Shown here piece by piece: positions 1-6,020 of a stretch of DNA of 11,662 nt. Both the position numbers and the translations under genes were made by a program. The notes below the pieces were generated by a model, which had not been told where the DNA came from, did not search any database, and worked only from the letters and a program-made list of their open reading frames with translations. Origin of the DNA: Firmicutes bacterium UBA4996. GTDB taxonomy: Bacteria > Bacillota > Limnochordia > Darwinibacteriales > Darwinibacteriaceae. Every line of letters starts with the position of its first letter. The first letter of the stretch is position 1. Location of the stretch: positions 3,939 through 15,600 of the forward strand of contig DGYW01000021.1 in the NCBI GenBank assembly GCA_002396805.1, written 5' to 3'.

Positions 1-32
1 AAATCCGGCCCCCGCAACCAAATGTTGTCTAC

Positions 33-61
33 AAGACCGGTTTTAGAGCCGGTCTTTTTTT
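33..61 (+). terminator. Rho-independent terminator of an upstream plus-strand gene
   Basis: An 8-bp GC-rich stem (AAGACCGG at 33-40, CCGGTCTT at 49-56) with an 8-nt loop runs directly into a T-run ending at 61. It ends a transcript entering from the left of the window. Only 30 nt separate it from the Nudix start codon, so that gene has little room for its own promoter and may depend on read-through. Confidence 0.88.
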
Positions 62-91
62 GAGCGAAACGAAAGGCTTGGAGGTGGCAAC

Positions 92-517
92 ATGCCATTG
101 CCTGTAATTGCAGCCATAATTAGGCAGGATGATCAAGTACTACTTTGCCAACGAAAAGAGGGGGCACTAGCTGGTAAGTGGGAATTCCCCGGTGGCAAGA
201 TTGAAAACGGCGAAACACCAGAAGAATGTCTGGTGCGTGAAATAGAAGAAGAGCTAGGTATCGCCATTGAGGTAGATAGCATTTACCAAGCGGTCCACAC
301 TCATTACGATCATGGGGACTTTCTACTCATTGGTTATTTGGCGCGCCATATTGGAGGCGAAATAAGCCTCCGGGTCCACTCCGCTTATGCGTGGGTAGAC
401 GTGGGGAGGCTTGCTGAATATGACTTGGCCGAAGCGAATATTCCTATTGCACAAAGCCTAAAAGAAGAGGGCAATCCCTCCCGGACCGGCGTGGGTCCCA
501 ATGGTAGGTCCGATTAA
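92..517 (+). CDS. Nudix hydrolase, MutT/8-oxo-dGTP diphosphatase type
   Basis: A 141-residue cytoplasmic single-domain Nudix protein. The Nudix box is complete: G35, E41, R49-E50, E53-E54 and G56 fit the G-x5-E-x7-REU-x-EE-x-GU signature that binds the divalent metal. The N-terminal strand, the QRK segment (20-22) and the KWEFPGG segment (29-35) are typical of the MutT branch, which hydrolyses oxidised dGTP to the monophosphate, although substrates of small Nudix enzymes are hard to predict. A GGAGGTGG ribosome binding site ends 4-5 nt before the ATG. The last roughly 20 residues (rich in G, N, P, R) lie in the 60-nt stretch shared with the convergent degV gene, are not a recognisable part of the Nudix fold, and may be a tail acquired by loss of an earlier stop. 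The Nudix assignment is firm; the 8-oxo-dGTP specificity is inferred. Confidence 0.9.
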   Translation: MPLPVIAAIIRQDDQVLLCQRKEGALAGKWEFPGGKIENGETPEECLVREIEEELGIAIEVDSIYQAVHTHYDHGDFLLIGYLARHIGGEISLRVHSAYAWVDVGRLAEYDLAEANIPIAQSLKEEGNPSRTGVGPNGRSD

Positions 518-1300
518 ACCCTGCACGATCTCCTTGGGACCTAACTCTTGCTGAACCAACTCCATAAGTTCTGGAACCGTCTCTGCGCCATAGGTGTGAA
601 CAATAGCTACTCGCTTCTTAGAAAAATCAACATTACGTCCTTGAGCCTTGGCAACAATAGTTTGCAGGGCTCTTTTTGTGGAACGAACCTTTTCTTCTGC
701 TTCTATAGTTCCTTCGGGCGTTATTCTTAAAATAGGCTTAATGGATAGCATTGATCCCAAAAGGCCCTGCGTCTTAGTTAAGCGTCCACCCTTAACCAAG
801 TGGGTGAGCGAATCCAGAATAAAATAGGCAAAGGACTCCTCGCGATCTTTTTCTAGAACCTTCCAGATTTCTGAAAGACTATAACCAGCCTCTAGCATTT
901 CTCCTGCCTTAATCAGGAAGAGAGTTTCCCCAATGGACGCAGATTTGGAATCAAAAATGTGAATGCGCTCCGTGTTGAGAAGTTCCTTGGCAATGGTGGC
1001 GCTTTGTAGTGTCCCACTTAAACTAGAGGAAAGACCCACATAGAGAATTGTGTAGCCATCATTGACATACGGTTCAAAGGCTTCAGCAAATTCGTGGGGG
1101 TTAACTTGATTCGTGGCTGGCAATTCCTCCGAGTTAATCAATTTTCTCCAAAATTCGTCATGTGAAAGGGTCACTTGATCCTTAAATTCTTCAGTACCAA
1201 AAATAACGCTTAGGGGCACAACATCAATATCATATTTATCGCGATAATGCTGGGGTAGGTCTGCTGCACTATCTGTGAATAGCTTTATCTTACCATTCAT
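458..1300 (-). CDS. DegV family fatty-acid-binding protein
   Basis: A DegV/DAK-like protein of about 280 residues. Family marks, numbered from the ATG at 1300: the TDSAADLP motif near the N-terminus (9-16), a GLSSSLSGT segment near residue 90, a KGGRL segment in the middle, and a C-terminal GPTIGTHAGPGG motif close to the end. DegV proteins bind a single fatty acyl chain; in Firmicutes the FakB members hand it to the kinase FakA for phosphorylation and entry into phospholipid synthesis. No fakA is visible here, so a FakB role is inference. Two starts are possible: the ATG at 1312 directly abuts the GGGAGG ribosome binding site (zero spacing), while the ATG at 1300 lies 12 nt from it and gives the usual short family N-terminus, so I prefer 1300. 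The gene follows the MFS gene by 38-50 nt, suggesting an operon. Its 3' end overlaps the Nudix gene by 60 nt tail to tail. Confidence 0.9.
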   Translation of the reverse strand: MNGKIKLFTDSAADLPQHYRDKYDIDVVPLSVIFGTEEFKDQVTLSHDEFWRKLINSEELPATNQVNPHEFAEAFEPYVNDGYTILYVGLSSSLSGTLQSATIAKELLNTERIHIFDSKSASIGETLFLIKAGEMLEAGYSLSEIWKVLEKDREESFAYFILDSLTHLVKGGRLTKTQGLLGSMLSIKPILRITPEGTIEAEEKVRSTKRALQTIVAKAQGRNVDFSKKRVAIVHTYGAETVPELMELVQQELGPKEIVQGLIGPTIGTHAGPGGIALFF

Positions 1301-1350
1301 GAACCACTTCATCCTCCCTTGGAAGTTCTATCTCAAAGCATTCGCCATCA

Positions 1351-2532
1351 TCAGTCGGTTACCTTCGCACCTGTTTTATTACTAGGTGCTAACTCGAGCG
1401 ATTGGCTGAGCTCTTGAGGTACAAGAGCCAGGATTAGTGTGGAGAGGAGCATTACACCCGCCAAAATGGCGACTCCCGTATGTAAAGAATAATGCTGTCC
1501 AATTAAGCCTAGAAACGCAGGCCCCACCATGGCACCAAAGGATCCCGCTACCACTAGACCGCTTGTACTTTCGGCAACACACATGGGAAATAAGGAAGAA
1601 CTGTGGAACAGAATCAAGGGAAAAATGGCCGAGAGAAAAAGTCCAATAGTAAAGAGCATGGTAAAGACTAACCAGAGCGGCTGGATGAAAATCAAGACCA
1701 GCATGGCCAAAGCAGTGCTGCTCGTGAGAAAAAGGAGCAGTACACGGGAAGACATCTTCTTGACCGCCTGAGTACACAGGGCACGCCCCAGAGCAATACC
1801 TAACCAGAGCACCGAAATTCCTAAAGAAGCATTGACAGCACGAACACCTAAACTCGTTAGAAGAGTGGGGACCCAACCGACCAAAGCCACTTCAACCGCA
1901 ACGTAAATGAAAATAGACACCAGCAGCATCCAATACGGAGCCTGCTTGTACAGCTTAAGAGTGTTGGCCCGTGGAGCAGTAGAGGACTTGTTGTTCACTG
2001 TGGTCCCCAGATAATTCCGCCAGAGCAATACAAAAAGAGTGGCTAGGATACTTGTGCTGAAATAGAAGGCACTCCAAGACAAGCCAAAATAGGCAAAACG
2101 AGACAAGAAGATGGGACCAACTAATGCTCCTATGCCGTAAGAAAAGTGGAGCCAATTCAAAGCTGGCTGGGCTTTTTCGGGGTCCAGACTAGAAATTAAG
2201 GTATTAAAACCCACGTCAATGGTACCAGTGCCCAAGCTTGCCAAAAACCCCAGGGCGACGGCGAGCGCCCACCAAGGGGACAAGGGAAACAGTGTATAAG
2301 TGACAGCAATAATTAGAAATGCTACTGATAGAATTCTAGCAGAGGGTCGCCGTTTCTGCAAAAAGGGAAAGGCAACGGAGGCCAGCAGATAACCGAACGA
2401 GTTGGCAAACAGAAGTAGCCCCGCTACCGAAAGGGTAAGGGAATACTCCTCAATTAAAAATGGGAGAGCCATCCCATGAATTGTACTAGTTAATCCCAAA
2501 ATACCGAATCCGAGATATGAAAGCTGCTGCAA
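1351..2532 (-). CDS. MFS family transporter
   Basis: A 393-residue integral membrane protein with about 12 hydrophobic segments spread along its length, separated by short polar loops (for example QKRRPSAR near 60-67 between helices 2 and 3). A longer hydrophilic central loop near 175-195 divides the two six-helix halves, as is normal for the major facilitator superfamily. The overall pattern (GFGILGLTSTIHGMALPF at the start, GTIDVGFNTLIS in helix 4) resembles the FucP/YfkF-like sugar or drug MFS groups, but the substrate cannot be assigned. The start is TTG at 2532, chosen because a GGAGGTGG ribosome binding site lies 7 nt upstream; the next in-frame ATG (20 codons in) would remove helix 1. 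It is the first clear gene of a minus-strand unit with degV. No convincing minus-strand promoter is visible in the 80 nt before it, so transcription may come from the HAD gene further upstream. Confidence 0.9.
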   Translation of the reverse strand: MQQLSYLGFGILGLTSTIHGMALPFLIEEYSLTLSVAGLLLFANSFGYLLASVAFPFLQKRRPSARILSVAFLIIAVTYTLFPLSPWWALAVALGFLASLGTGTIDVGFNTLISSLDPEKAQPALNWLHFSYGIGALVGPIFLSRFAYFGLSWSAFYFSTSILATLFVLLWRNYLGTTVNNKSSTAPRANTLKLYKQAPYWMLLVSIFIYVAVEVALVGWVPTLLTSLGVRAVNASLGISVLWLGIALGRALCTQAVKKMSSRVLLLFLTSSTALAMLVLIFIQPLWLVFTMLFTIGLFLSAIFPLILFHSSSLFPMCVAESTSGLVVAGSFGAMVGPAFLGLIGQHYSLHTGVAILAGVMLLSTLILALVPQELSQSLELAPSNKTGAKVTD

Positions 2533-2579
2533 ATCTAGCCACCTCCGAGAACAATCATGGCAGTTTTTTCTTCCTCGCC

Positions 2580-2609
2580 TTGACTTACCCCGACTTTCCT
2601 AGGTATAAT
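2580..2609 (+). promoter_or_regulatory. Sigma-A type promoter of the T-box leader
   Basis: TTGACT (2580-2585) and TATAAT (2604-2609) are separated by 18 bp, a near-consensus vegetative promoter. A start site near 2616 would place the T-box basal stem at the very 5' end of the RNA. Confidence 0.85.
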
Positions 2610-2615
2610 GAGGTC

Positions 2616-2847
2616 AATAGCAAAGACATAGAAGAGGAAGAGTACCTTCGTCCCTCTGGCGTAGAGAGTCGATAGCTGTGGTGAAATATCGAAACAGACA
2701 CGAAGGGAATGGGCCTTGGAGTCGCTAGACTGAACCTGTAGTAAGTCTGGCCGGAATCCTCCGTTATAGGATCGAGTGGATCGCAGTCGCGATCAACGAG
2801 GGTGGTACCGCGGTTTTAATCGTCCCTATTTAGGGGCGTTTTTTTAT
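2616..2847 (+). ncRNA. T-box riboswitch leader with tryptophan (UGG) specifier
   Basis: All core T-box elements are visible. In Stem I, AGTA (2641-2644) faces GAA (2707-2709) across the specifier loop. A 7-bp helix pairs 2645-2651 with 2700-2706. The distal part has AGAGAG (2663-2668) and GGTGAAA (2680-2686), closed by GATA/TATC. The codon-reading triplet after GAA is TGG (2710-2712), followed by purine G2713 and CCTTGGAGT, the usual context, so the specifier reads tRNA-Trp. The T-box sequence AGGGTGGTACCGCG is at 2799-2812. Its antiterminator pairs AGGG (2799-2802) with CCCT (2824-2827) and GCG (2810-2812) with CGT (2821-2823), competing with the terminator. The UGGU bulge would pair with A73 or wobble with the G73 common in bacterial tRNA-Trp. 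Uncharged tRNA-Trp is expected to promote read-through. The next plus-strand gene is trpS, about 880 nt away. Confidence 0.93.
2821..2847 (+). terminator. T-box regulated intrinsic terminator
   Basis: An 8-bp stem (CGTCCCTA at 2821-2828 with TAGGGGCG at 2831-2838, two central bases unpaired in the minimal loop) precedes a T-run at 2839-2845. Its 5' arm is the same sequence used by the antiterminator, so the two folds are mutually exclusive. The stop codon of the opposite-strand HAD gene (2844-2846) lies in the T-run. Read on the minus strand, the hairpin has no U-tract, so it should not stop transcription coming from the HAD gene. Confidence 0.9.
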
Positions 2848-3623
2848 TGCCCCCGGGGAATTTCACCTACACCCTTGAGAATGTGATCTGGGCGATACGG
2901 GAATCTATTGGGAGTAGTCTCGTTAGAAACACCACTCAGGACAAGGACAGTCTCAATTTCCGATTCGATCCCAGCAATTATGTCTGTATCCATGCGATCT
3001 CCGATGATTACAGTCTCATCAGCTGTACAACCAAGTCGCTTTTGGGCTTGACGCATCATTAGAGGGTTGGGTTTTCCTATAAAGTAGGCCTCGCGGTAAG
3101 TGGCTAATTCGATTGGAGCAATCAGTGCTCGACAGGCAGGAGCAATACCAGCTTCCGTGGGACCGGTTAGATCCGGATTAGTACCAATGAGCTTGGCACC
3201 CCGGGAGACCAAATGGACCGCCTTTTCCATGTGATTATAGTTGTAGCTCCTGGTTTCACCCACAACAACATAATCGGGGTTCACGTCGTTCATTGAAAAA
3301 CCCACATCGTAAAGTGCCTTAACTAGGCCTGCTTCACCAATAACATAGGCACTTCCATTAGGATTTTGACTAGCTAAAAAGGAGGCTGTGGCTAGAGCGC
3401 TGGTATAGAAGTGGTCTTCTGTGACAAAAAGACCCATACGAGCAAGTTTTTCTTGCAATTCGCGAGGACTACGCTCACTACTATTGGTTAGAAATAAAAA
3501 TTTCTTTTCGTTGTCTAACAGCCACTGTACAAAGTCTTTAGCCCCATCTAGTAGACGATTACCATGATAGATTACTCCATCCATATCACAAATAAAACCT
3601 TTTTTCTCCTGAATTCTCAGCAT
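2844..3623 (-). CDS. HAD-IIA superfamily phosphatase, NagD/AraL-like
   Basis: A 259-residue cytoplasmic haloacid-dehalogenase phosphatase. Motif I is DMDGV (nucleophile D13, acid/base D15), motif II is FLTNSS with its Thr/Ser, motif III is the lysine of FIGKPNP, and motif IV is GDRMDTDI with the Mg-binding aspartates. The roughly 150-residue C2-type cap between motifs II and III and the overall length match the HAD-IIA NagD/AraL/p-nitrophenyl phosphatase group, which acts on sugar phosphates and nucleotides; the substrate is not predictable. I start at the ATG at 3623 because a GAGGTG ribosome binding site is well spaced before it; the ATG at 3635 overlaps that site. The gene points away from trpS and lies wholly between the Trp T-box and trpS. 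Its stop is embedded in the T-box terminator. No minus-strand terminator follows, so transcription may continue to the MFS gene. Confidence 0.92.
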   Translation of the reverse strand: MLRIQEKKGFICDMDGVIYHGNRLLDGAKDFVQWLLDNEKKFLFLTNSSERSPRELQEKLARMGLFVTEDHFYTSALATASFLASQNPNGSAYVIGEAGLVKALYDVGFSMNDVNPDYVVVGETRSYNYNHMEKAVHLVSRGAKLIGTNPDLTGPTEAGIAPACRALIAPIELATYREAYFIGKPNPLMMRQAQKRLGCTADETVIIGDRMDTDIIAGIESEIETVLVLSGVSNETTPNRFPYRPDHILKGVGEIPRGQ

Positions 3624-3728
3624 AACGCACCTCATCGATAAAATTATTTAGTTCATGACCATAGAACAAGTTCTGCTTTAGTGGACAAATACCTCTTTAC
3701 GGTAAAATCAGAAAGGAATGACGACAAG

Positions 3729-4814
3729 ATGACAACAGAACACGTAGATTATGCTGGCTCATTTGAAGCCGCTCTAGACAAAAGTAGGCTCTTGGAGCAG
3801 GAACTCCAGAAAAATCCCCAAAACTACAAGATTCTCACGGGAGATCGGCCAACCGGTCGCTTACACATTGGCCATTTATTTGGTTCGCTGCAAAACAGGG
3901 TAAGACTCCACAAATTAGGTGTACCTACCTATATCGTAATCGCGGACTACCAAGTACTCACCGATCGGGATACTTTTGATGCTATAGCAGAAAATGTTCA
4001 CCAACTGACAATTGACTACCTTGCTGCTGGCATTGATCCAACAGATGGTAAGACCATCATCTTTCCCCATAGTCATGTACCTGAACTCAATCAGTTGCTC
4101 TTGCCATTTCTAACTTTGGTTACCAACGCCGAATTAGACCGCAATCCTACAGTGAAAGAAGAAATCATTGCCTCGGGACAGAAAAACATTAATGCTGGTA
4201 TGTACACCTATCCTGTGCATCAAGCGGCGGATATTCTCTTTTGCAAAGGCAATGTGGTACCAGTGGGTAAGGACCAATTGCCACATCTTGAATTAACTAG
4301 GACTATTGCCAGGCGCTTTAATAGCCGTTTCGCCAACGACAAGCCAGTGTTTCCAGAACCACAACCACTATTAAGCGAGGCGCCAATCGTACTTGGCTTA
4401 GATGGTGGTCAAAAAATGAGTAAGAGCAGAAATAACACCATTATGCTCAGTGCCGATGAGGATGAGACTGCTCGCTTAATAAAACGAGCCAAGACAGATT
4501 CCGAAAGATTGATCACCTATGATCCTGAAAACCGCCCAGAAGTGGCCAACCTACTCATGCTCATTTCCTTATCAACTGGACGTAAACCAGAAGACATTGC
4601 AGCTGAGATAGGGGATGGTGGGGGAGGGCAACTCAAGAAGATGCTCACTGAATCCCTAAACGAGTATCTCAGGCCACACAGAGCTAAACGGAAAGAACTA
4701 GAGAAAGATCCAGGCTACATTCGCCAGGTCCTCAAAGATGGGGTGGCTCAAGCTAGAGCGGAAGCTGAGCAAACCTTAAATGAAGTTCGGGAAGTAATGA
4801 ACATGATGCTATAG
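3729..4814 (+). CDS. trpS: Tryptophanyl-tRNA synthetase
   Basis: A class Ic aminoacyl-tRNA synthetase that charges tRNA-Trp with tryptophan in the cytoplasm. In the 361-residue form, a GDRPTGRLHIGH segment carries the HIGH motif (46-49) and GGQKMSKS carries KMSKS (229-233), both intact; the catalytic Rossmann fold lies between and around them. A helical anticodon-binding region follows, with a charged C-terminal tail. The roughly 35 residues before the first core strand form a helical N-terminal extension longer than in the 330-residue Bacillus-type enzyme. The start is the ATG at 3729, with AAAGGA about 11-12 nt upstream; a GTG in the same frame at 3681 has no ribosome binding site. No good promoter is visible in the 105 nt between this gene and the divergent HAD gene. 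The UGG-specific T-box 880 nt upstream on the same strand is the logical regulator. A putative peptidase gene follows 23 nt downstream. Confidence 0.96.
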   Translation: MTTEHVDYAGSFEAALDKSRLLEQELQKNPQNYKILTGDRPTGRLHIGHLFGSLQNRVRLHKLGVPTYIVIADYQVLTDRDTFDAIAENVHQLTIDYLAAGIDPTDGKTIIFPHSHVPELNQLLLPFLTLVTNAELDRNPTVKEEIIASGQKNINAGMYTYPVHQAADILFCKGNVVPVGKDQLPHLELTRTIARRFNSRFANDKPVFPEPQPLLSEAPIVLGLDGGQKMSKSRNNTIMLSADEDETARLIKRAKTDSERLITYDPENRPEVANLLMLISLSTGRKPEDIAAEIGDGGGGQLKKMLTESLNEYLRPHRAKRKELEKDPGYIRQVLKDGVAQARAEAEQTLNEVREVMNMML

Positions 4815-4837
4815 AGAGTTGAGAGGAGAGTTTTGCC

Positions 4838-5803
4838 GTGGCAGTAGACGTCATCTTAGATCAATGTGAAGTAGCCTTACGTATTTTAGAATCAGATTCT
4901 AAATGCAGTGGGGAAACTCTCCTCACCGAGCTTTTCTCCACTAAAGGTTATCGGTGGTTGAAAGAGCGGGAACTAGCAATGAAGCAAAAATTTACCGATG
5001 TGGACTTTAGTACATTCATCTTGTCAGATGATTTAAGAAAACAGGCTCGACGGTTTAGGGCGGTTCTCGACAATCTTCAAAAACTATCTATGGAAAGTCT
5101 CGCCAACCAAGCGAAAGAATATTTGCCGAGCGATGCCATCATAGATGCCTTTGTGGTACCTCTCATCAAACCCAAGCGTAATAGTTTTGTTTACCCCATA
5201 GAGGGAAAGATTGTGGTGTTTTTATCCCTAAACCCCGATGTGACTACTAGCAAGCTACAAAACACGATCGTGCATGAGTTGCACCATGTTGGGCTAAGAA
5301 CCGTCTACCAAGGACCGAATTCAGTTTTGGATGGAGTGTCCGATTCACGGATAAAAGAGCTGTTACGATTTACCCAACCACTTGGGGAAGGATATGCTAT
5401 GTTAGCTGCTGCGGGGGGACCGGATATCCACCCTAATGATCACGATCCGGAACTAAAGACCCTCTGGAATCAAAGAATGGCTTCATTTGACCGAGATTTT
5501 CATGACATTGATCGATTCTTGTGTGATCTCTTGGCAGAAGAATATGACCAGGAGGAGGCTATGGAAAAAGGGTTCGAAATGATGGGAATTCAAGGTCCTT
5601 GGTACACAGTTGGGTGGAAAACTGCAACAGTTATCGAGGTGGTCTGCGGTAAGAGTCGCTTAATACAGTGTATTGCTGATCCTACACAATTGTTTTCAAC
5701 CTATAACCAGGCGACAAGTGTCTACAACCAAAATCACGGAACTTCTTTGCCCACTTGGAGTCTAGAGCTTGTAGAGGCCTTCAACGAGGAGCATCGAAGC
5801 TAG
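4838..5803 (+). CDS. Putative HExxH zinc metallopeptidase of unknown role
   Basis: A 321-residue protein without signal peptide or membrane segment. It has a gluzincin-like core: HELHH (146-150) supplies two zinc ligands (H146, H150) and the catalytic glutamate E147, preceded by a hydrophobic strand (KIVVFLSLNP). A GEGYAML segment (E184 in the middle) about 34 residues later is a good candidate for the third ligand. This layout resembles the uncharacterised putative Zn-dependent protease families annotated as DUF2268 or DUF5700; I cannot decide which. The start is GTG at 4838, with GAGAGGAGAG about 7-8 nt upstream. The 23-nt gap after trpS, with no terminator, implies co-transcription with trpS and perhaps shared response to tryptophan limitation. 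A strong hairpin terminator follows. Its substrate is unknown. Confidence 0.8.
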   Translation: MAVDVILDQCEVALRILESDSKCSGETLLTELFSTKGYRWLKERELAMKQKFTDVDFSTFILSDDLRKQARRFRAVLDNLQKLSMESLANQAKEYLPSDAIIDAFVVPLIKPKRNSFVYPIEGKIVVFLSLNPDVTTSKLQNTIVHELHHVGLRTVYQGPNSVLDGVSDSRIKELLRFTQPLGEGYAMLAAAGGPDIHPNDHDPELKTLWNQRMASFDRDFHDIDRFLCDLLAEEYDQEEAMEKGFEMMGIQGPWYTVGWKTATVIEVVCGKSRLIQCIADPTQLFSTYNQATSVYNQNHGTSLPTWSLELVEAFNEEHRS

Positions 5804-5868
5804 CAGGATGTGTTCTACCAATGAGGAACTGTCAATGTGGGGTGGGTTCTACGCGACTATCATTAGAA

Positions 5869-5918
5869 GAAAAGCAAGTTATAGGGGATGTGCCACTTAG
5901 AAGGCACATTTGCTTTTC
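5869..5918 (+). terminator. Terminator of the trpS-peptidase unit
   Basis: An inner hairpin (ATGTGCC at 5888-5894, GGCACAT at 5903-5909) is stacked on outer arms GAAAAGCAA (5869-5877) and TTGCTTTTC (5910-5918), with a 10-nt bulge on the 5' side. The TTGCTTTT segment serves as an imperfect U-tract. The rest of the 5804-6020 gap holds only this structure and the facing terminator of the next gene; I see no gene in it. Confidence 0.72.
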
Positions 5919-5980
5919 GGAAGTTAGTTTACATAATATCCATTATGCGAAGTCAGATAAATTATTGGAGGAGCATAAAC

Positions 5981-6017
5981 AACAGAAACGCCCAACAGAA
6001 ATCTGCTAGGCGCTGTT
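5981..6017 (-). terminator. Terminator of the PRPP-synthase-like gene
   Basis: The imperfect stem GCCCAACAGA (5990-5999) and TCTGCTAGGC (6002-6011) is followed on the minus strand by GTTTCTGTTGTTT. It lies immediately past the stop codon at 6021-6023. Its sequence is close to the palindrome at 7252-7288 on the other side of the gene. Confidence 0.7.
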
Positions 6018-6020
6018 TGG

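Noticed and set aside
1382..1876. Long minus-strand open frame (164 codons) inside the MFS gene
   Set aside because: Cysteine- and histidine-rich shadow of the clear MFS transporter frame.
3663..3674. AGAAC-AA-GTTCT palindrome between the HAD and trpS genes, resembling a LexA box
   Set aside because: The half-sites are separated by two bases rather than the four seen in the three lexA-region boxes, so LexA should not bind; probably chance or an unrelated operator.
3682..3708. Possible trpS promoter TGGACA ... TAAAAT
   Set aside because: The spacer is only 15 bp and the -35 is imperfect; not strong enough to list as a feature.
3681..3728. Upstream GTG start extending trpS by 16 codons
   Set aside because: No ribosome binding site before the GTG, and the extension does not resemble the family N-terminus; the ATG at 3729 is better supported.
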